Shown here one piece after another: positions 60,260 through 64,000 of a DNA stretch of 64,000 bases. The DNA is from Actinomycetes bacterium. GTDB lineage: Bacteria; Actinomycetota; Acidimicrobiia; Acidimicrobiales; Ilumatobacteraceae. Position 1 is the first letter of the stretch. Each line of letters opens with the position of its first letter. The position numbers were made by a program, and so were the translations under genes. Location: contig JANYDH010000003.1 in the NCBI GenBank assembly GCA_025359865.1, positions 1 to 64,000 on the forward strand. Direction: 5' to 3'. The notes beneath the pieces are model-generated. The model ran no database searches and was not told the origin of the DNA. It was given only the letters and a program-made list of their open reading frames with translations.

Positions 60260-61510
60260 GTGGCACTCATCGTCCAGAAGTACGGCGGCACTTCGGTGGC
60301 CGATCCTGACCGCATTCGCGCCGTGGCCGAGCACGTTGCCTTTACCCGGCGTCACGGCAACGACGTGGTGGTCGTTGTCAGCGCGATGGGCAAGACCACC
60401 GATGGCCTGATCAAGCTCGCCAACGATGTGAGCACCACCCAGCCCGGCCGCGAGATGGACATGCTCCTCACCACCGGTGAGCGGATCTCGATGGCGTTGG
60501 TGTCGATGGCATTGGCCGACCTCGGCGTCGAGGCGGTGAGCTTCACCGGGTCGCAGGTGGGCATCATCACCAATACGGCTCATACGAAGGCGAAGATCCT
60601 CGAAGTCAAAGGTGACCGAGTCCGTGAGGCAGTGGCCGCTGGGCGGGTCTGCGTCATTGCTGGCTTCCAGGGCGTGAGCACCGACCGCGAGATCACCACG
60701 CTCGGTCGCGGCGGGTCCGACACCACCGCTGTCGCGCTCGCTGCAGCACTCGGCGCCGATGCGTGCGAGATCTACACCGATGTCACGGGCGTGTTCTCCG
60801 CCGACCCGCGGATCGTGCCCCAGGCGCGAAAGTTGGCCCACGTCAATTTCGACGAGATGCTCGAAATGGCGGGTGCCGGCAGCAAGGTGTTGGCGCTGCG
60901 CAGCGTCGAGTTCGCCCGCAATCACCACGTCCCACTCCACGTCCGCTCCAGCTTCACCTGGGAGCCGGGCACGTGGGTCACGAGTCAGGAGCCCAACATG
61001 GAAGATCCGGTCATCTCCGGTGTCGTTACCGATGTGTCCGAGGCGAAGGTCACGGTGATCGCCGTCCCCGATCGGCCGGGCATCTCGGCCACGTTGTTCG
61101 AGCCGTTGGCCGAAGCGAACGTCAACGTCGACATGATCGTGCAAAACGTCTCGAAAGACGGCACCACCGACATCAGCTTCACCATGCCGAAGGCCGACAT
61201 GAAGGTCGCCGAACAGATCGTCGCCCGGATTGCGGCGGAGATCGGCGCGGCCGGTGTGAACCACAATGCCGACATCGCAAAGATCAGCCTGGTCGGGGTT
61301 GGGATGAAGACCAGCCCGGGCATCGCGGCCAAGATGTTCCGCGTGTTGGCCGACAACGACGTCAACATCGAGATGATCTCCACCTCGACCATCCGGATCA
61401 GTGTGGTCACTGCAGCGAGCGACCTCGAGCGGGCGGCGCGTTCGCTACATACCGCCTTCGGGCTCGACTCCGGGCAGGCTTACTCTGCGCCGCTGCCCGA
61501 GCGCAAGTAG
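60260..61510 (+). CDS. lysC: Aspartate kinase
   Basis: 416-residue aspartokinase, first step of the Lys/Thr/Met pathway. The kinase domain has [19 protein letters not shown], the phosphate-binding [19 protein letters not shown] and the Asp in [12 protein letters not shown]; two C-terminal ACT domains follow ([14 protein letters not shown] and [16 protein letters not shown]). GTG start, nine bases from the divergent MFS gene. An internal start for a beta subunit is likely. The 3' end overlaps the convergent GGDEF gene by 31 bases. Confidence 0.96.
   Translation: MALIVQKYGGTSVADPDRIRAVAEHVAFTRRHGNDVVVVVSAMGKTTDGLIKLANDVSTTQPGREMDMLLTTGERISMALVSMALADLGVEAVSFTGSQVGIITNTAHTKAKILEVKGDRVREAVAAGRVCVIAGFQGVSTDREITTLGRGGSDTTAVALAAALGADACEIYTDVTGVFSADPRIVPQARKLAHVNFDEMLEMAGAGSKVLALRSVEFARNHHVPLHVRSSFTWEPGTWVTSQEPNMEDPVISGVVTDVSEAKVTVIAVPDRPGISATLFEPLAEANVNVDMIVQNVSKDGTTDISFTMPKADMKVAEQIVARIAAEIGAAGVNHNADIAKISLVGVGMKTSPGIAAKMFRVLADNDVNIEMISTSTIRISVVTAASDLERAARSLHTAFGLDSGQAYSAPLPERK
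60998..61510 (+). CDS. lysC: Internal start: aspartokinase beta subunit
   Basis: AGGAG lies six bases before an in-frame ATG at codon 247 of lysC. The product would be the 170-residue C-terminal regulatory part ([20 protein letters not shown]). Corynebacterial lysC makes an alpha and a beta subunit from one gene with the beta start at the same place and a closely similar start sequence, which supports use of this site. Confidence 0.6.
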   Translation: MEDPVISGVVTDVSEAKVTVIAVPDRPGISATLFEPLAEANVNVDMIVQNVSKDGTTDISFTMPKADMKVAEQIVARIAAEIGAAGVNHNADIAKISLVGVGMKTSPGIAAKMFRVLADNDVNIEMISTSTIRISVVTAASDLERAARSLHTAFGLDSGQAYSAPLPERK

Positions 61511-64000
61511 CGCGCGTTCGACACTCGCGCGGTGCCGCGTTCGGCCCGCTTCGCGTCGTACATCGCACGGTCGGCTTCGATCAGTAGCGCCTCGGGATCC
61601 GCGTCGCTGTCGTGTTGGCAGGCAACGCCGATGCTCGCCCCCAGCGTTGTGGTGATGGATCCGATCGTCAATGGGGCGCACGCAGCGGCGATGATCCTCC
61701 TGGCGAGCGCGAGGCCACCATCGGCATCGGTCTCGGGGCAGAGCAGCACGAACTCGTCACCACCGGTTCGGGCAAGCGTGTCGGTCGGTCGGGTGAGTGC
61801 CTCGAATCGTCTCGCCATCGTCCGCAAGACGTCGTCTCCAATCGCATGACCATGGGTGTCGTTGACCTCTTTGAAACCATCGAGATCGATGTTCAACACG
61901 GTCACGTCGTTGGGTCGTTGGCGGCGGGCGACCGCGAGATCGAGGTGCCGTCGCAGCAGAGTGCGATTGCCGAGCCCGGTCAACGGGTCGTGCAGCGCCT
62001 GCCACTCCAGCTGCTGCTCGAGCTGTTTCAGTTCGGTGATGTCGTGCAGACTCATCCGGTATTCCACCGCTACGCCGGTTTCGGCGTCGTACACGACGGA
62101 CGTGGAGTTGGTCACCCAGACCTCGGTACCGTCTGCACGAAGTAGACGAAGTTGGGCGATGGCCACACCTTCCGCCAGCAGCCGTTCGAGCTGCCGTGCG
62201 CCAACGTCGAGGTCGTCACGGTGAACGTGAGAGAAGGCCTCGGTGCCGACGAGGGCCGCCGGGCTGAAACCGAGCAAACCCCGTGCTGATGGCGATGCGT
62301 AGGTGACGGTTCCGTCAACGTCGGCGACCAGCACCACATCTGCGGCGGTGTCGGAGAGCAGCCGGAACCTCGACTCGCTTGCCCGGAGCGCTTCGTCCAG
62401 TCGTGCCCGCTCGAGTGTATGCGCGATGGTCTCGGCCATGGTGCGTACGAAGGTGACCTCGTCGTCGGTCCATTCTCGTGCTGTCGTCTTCATCCCGACC
62501 CCGAGCACACCGAACACCGAACCGGCCGATGACATCGCCACGGCGATGCCGGCGCAGCGTTCGTCGACCATCACCACCGGATCTGGCCCGTGCAGACGCT
62601 CTATCCATGACTGCAACTGATGAAGCGGCACGCTCTCGTACGACTTCATCCCGAGTAGACCCACGTCGACGCTCCATCCGGCCAGGTTGGTCAACACCGC
62701 AGCCGTCTCGTCGATGCGGTCGATGTAGACGGTGTCGACACCTAGGAGTCCACCGATGCCTGCGCACACATTCGGAAGTTCGAAGAGGAACGCTTCGCTG
62801 TCCTTGTCCAGAGCGAGTTGCGCAAGATCGAACGAATAGCGCAGCAACCCCATCTTCGTTGCTGCACGGGTGTCGGCCCTGACCCGCTCGGTGACGTCGC
62901 GACACGTGAGTAGCCTGCCACCGCCGATCAGTTCGCCGGCCGGGCCGGTGGTGATCTCCCACCATCCGAAGGTTCCGTTCGCACGCACGAGACGTAGAAG
63001 CGGCGGAGGGACGACCTCGTTACGGTTGAGTGAGCGGAGCAATTGCGACGCAAGCGCAAGGTCATCGGGATGCAGAATGGCGGCCATGTGACCGCCGATC
63101 ACGTCGTCGAGGGGGAAGTGCAGTGCCCGCATCAGCGTGCGATTCGCATACGTGATGAGGCCACCGCTGTCGACCACGACGATCAGGTCGGGTGACGCAT
63201 CGAGGAGCGCGTTCAACCGACTTCGGCTGATCTGCAGCGAAGCCTCGGTTTGAAGCTGGGCCAGCAACACCGAAACCGTTGCTGCGAAGCGCTCGACGAG
63301 CCCGACTTCGTCGGCGGTCCATTGCCGCGGGGTGGTCGTCATGGCGGCACCGAGATTTCCGAGGCACTTGCCTTCCCAGACCAGGGGAACATTCAGGCCG
63401 CTGCGGTCGGTGACCCAAAAGCGGCGCCACTCGTCGGCCCACGGCTCGACGTGATCAAAAATGTCGTCGACGACGAGGGGAACCAACGTGCGGTAGCGAG
63501 CGACGAGCGCAGGTACTTCGGTGACGACGGCAGGGAACTCGATCTGATGCTGGTCACCTGAGCGTGACCAGCCTGCCACGCCGTGCACCACATCACCTTC
63601 GAAGTGCTCGGCAAAGGCCGTATCGGTGCACAGCAGCCTGCCAAGTTGCTCCAGGTGATGGTTCAGGCCATCGATGAGATCATCGGATTCGACCGTAAGC
63701 GCCCACCGTGACAACCCGACGATCAGGCCGTCGTGGAGAGCGGCTCGCTCAGCGGCGGCCGCGTTCGCACGCACAGCAGTTACATCTCGGAGCGACACCA
63801 TGTAGCCGCCGACGACTGGGTCGAACACGCCGGTGGTATCAACCACGCACCAGATCTCGCTTCCATCGGAGCGAATCACCCGGAGATCCTCTGCGAGTAG
63901 TGCCTGATCCTGCACGCTTGCGGCGAAACGGGTAGCGGCCTTGGACCGGTCACCCGGATGCACGAGTGCGAGGAAATGTCGCCCGAGCAACGACTCTACC
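61480..64000 (-). CDS. PAS/GAF diguanylate cyclase, cut at the right edge
   Basis: At least 836 residues; the frame runs to within ten bases of the window edge and starts inside a PAS fold (VHPGDRS), so the 5' end is probably beyond. Domains in order: PAS end (to about 75), GAF (about 85-255), PAS (about 265-380), GAF (about 390-540), PAS (about 550-670) and a GGDEF domain with an intact [11 protein letters not shown] and the substrate-side [10 protein letters not shown]. It should make cyclic-di-GMP in response to small ligands or redox cues. Cytoplasmic as far as seen. Convergent with lysC. Two GAF and three PAS domains suggest several inputs. Confidence 0.9.
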   Translation of the reverse strand, partial: VESLLGRHFLALVHPGDRSKAATRFAASVQDQALLAEDLRVIRSDGSEIWCVVDTTGVFDPVVGGYMVSLRDVTAVRANAAAAERAALHDGLIVGLSRWALTVESDDLIDGLNHHLEQLGRLLCTDTAFAEHFEGDVVHGVAGWSRSGDQHQIEFPAVVTEVPALVARYRTLVPLVVDDIFDHVEPWADEWRRFWVTDRSGLNVPLVWEGKCLGNLGAAMTTTPRQWTADEVGLVERFAATVSVLLAQLQTEASLQISRSRLNALLDASPDLIVVVDSGGLITYANRTLMRALHFPLDDVIGGHMAAILHPDDLALASQLLRSLNRNEVVPPPLLRLVRANGTFGWWEITTGPAGELIGGGRLLTCRDVTERVRADTRAATKMGLLRYSFDLAQLALDKDSEAFLFELPNVCAGIGGLLGVDTVYIDRIDETAAVLTNLAGWSVDVGLLGMKSYESVPLHQLQSWIERLHGPDPVVMVDERCAGIAVAMSSAGSVFGVLGVGMKTTAREWTDDEVTFVRTMAETIAHTLERARLDEALRASESRFRLLSDTAADVVLVADVDGTVTYASPSARGLLGFSPAALVGTEAFSHVHRDDLDVGARQLERLLAEGVAIAQLRLLRADGTEVWVTNSTSVVYDAETGVAVEYRMSLHDITELKQLEQQLEWQALHDPLTGLGNRTLLRRHLDLAVARRQRPNDVTVLNIDLDGFKEVNDTHGHAIGDDVLRTMARRFEALTRPTDTLARTGGDEFVLLCPETDADGGLALARRIIAAACAPLTIGSITTTLGASIGVACQHDSDADPEALLIEADRAMYDAKRAERGTARVSNARYLRSGSGAE

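Noticed and set aside
61480-64000. Degenerate GGDEF domain
   Set aside because: The active-site sequence GGDEF and the metal-binding Asp in NIDLDGF are intact, so the domain is counted as probably active.

Overview
The window is G+C-rich, densely packed DNA from what looks like an actinobacterium. The signs are a WhiB7-type regulator, a GlnR-like regulator beside two glutamine synthetases, a clpS-DUF2017 pair, a haem-copper oxidase operon with a subunit II-cytochrome c fusion, and a cell-surface protein ending in repeated 'VVVD(L/V)xGxF' modules. An Acidimicrobiia (Ilumatobacter-like) origin fits best, but this is inference from gene content. No phage, integrase, transposase or CRISPR array is seen.

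Layout. 0-13 kb: an open frame running off the left edge, an ALDH3-type aldehyde dehydrogenase, a secreted protein, engB, an EAL-HDOD protein, then a surface-glycan locus (2OG-Fe(II) oxygenase, GT2-methyltransferase fusion, membrane GT-C-like protein) divergent from a 1234-residue acyltransferase that shares C-terminal regions with the GT-C-like protein. 13-20 kb: a tRNA Glu-Asp-Phe cluster, a thioesterase, a copper-protein-like lipoprotein, plsY-degV, a cupredoxin-NirK fusion with a Cys-containing regulator, and clpS-DUF2017. 20-30 kb: cyoE, then a three-gene set of oxidase paralogues whose subunit I has lost every haem and copper ligand, then the intact ctaC-ctaD-ctaE-ctaF-ctaG operon. 30-36 kb: an ABC exporter, serS, pdxH, a poly-gamma-glutamate hydrolase-like protein, tlpA-ccdA. 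36-38 kb: whiB7 with a long leader (small ORF plus intrinsic terminator) and a small Lys/Ala/Pro-rich protein gene flanked by oppositely oriented copies of a palindromic repeat. 38-46 kb: orn, a Nudix hydrolase, divergent Fe-S genes (mrp, erpA), a poly-Ser Tat lipoprotein, ridA, a 51-residue membrane peptide, a PLP decarboxylase, an 8-oxoguanine-deaminase-like amidohydrolase and an SGNH hydrolase. 46-50 kb: glnII, glnA2, glnR, TetR and an HTH protein. 50.8-51.5 kb: a repeat-filled gene-free stretch. 51.5-64 kb: a sorbosone dehydrogenase-like surface protein, nadE, an HtrA protease, a two-component system with an MFS transporter, lysC and a PAS/GAF/GGDEF protein cut by the right edge.

Genes that work together: the oxidase operon with cyoE and CtaG builds a cytochrome c oxidase; TlpA and CcdA form a thiol-redox pair suited to cytochrome or copper-site maturation; GlnII, GlnA2 and GlnR form a nitrogen-assimilation block; PlsY and DegV link to phospholipid acylation; Mrp and ErpA handle Fe-S clusters. 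The points most worth following are the ligand-less oxidase paralogue set, the whiB7 leader, the shared GDC module of the surface-glycan genes, and two dispersed repeat families. The genome is also rich in short tandem repeats placed at gene ends.
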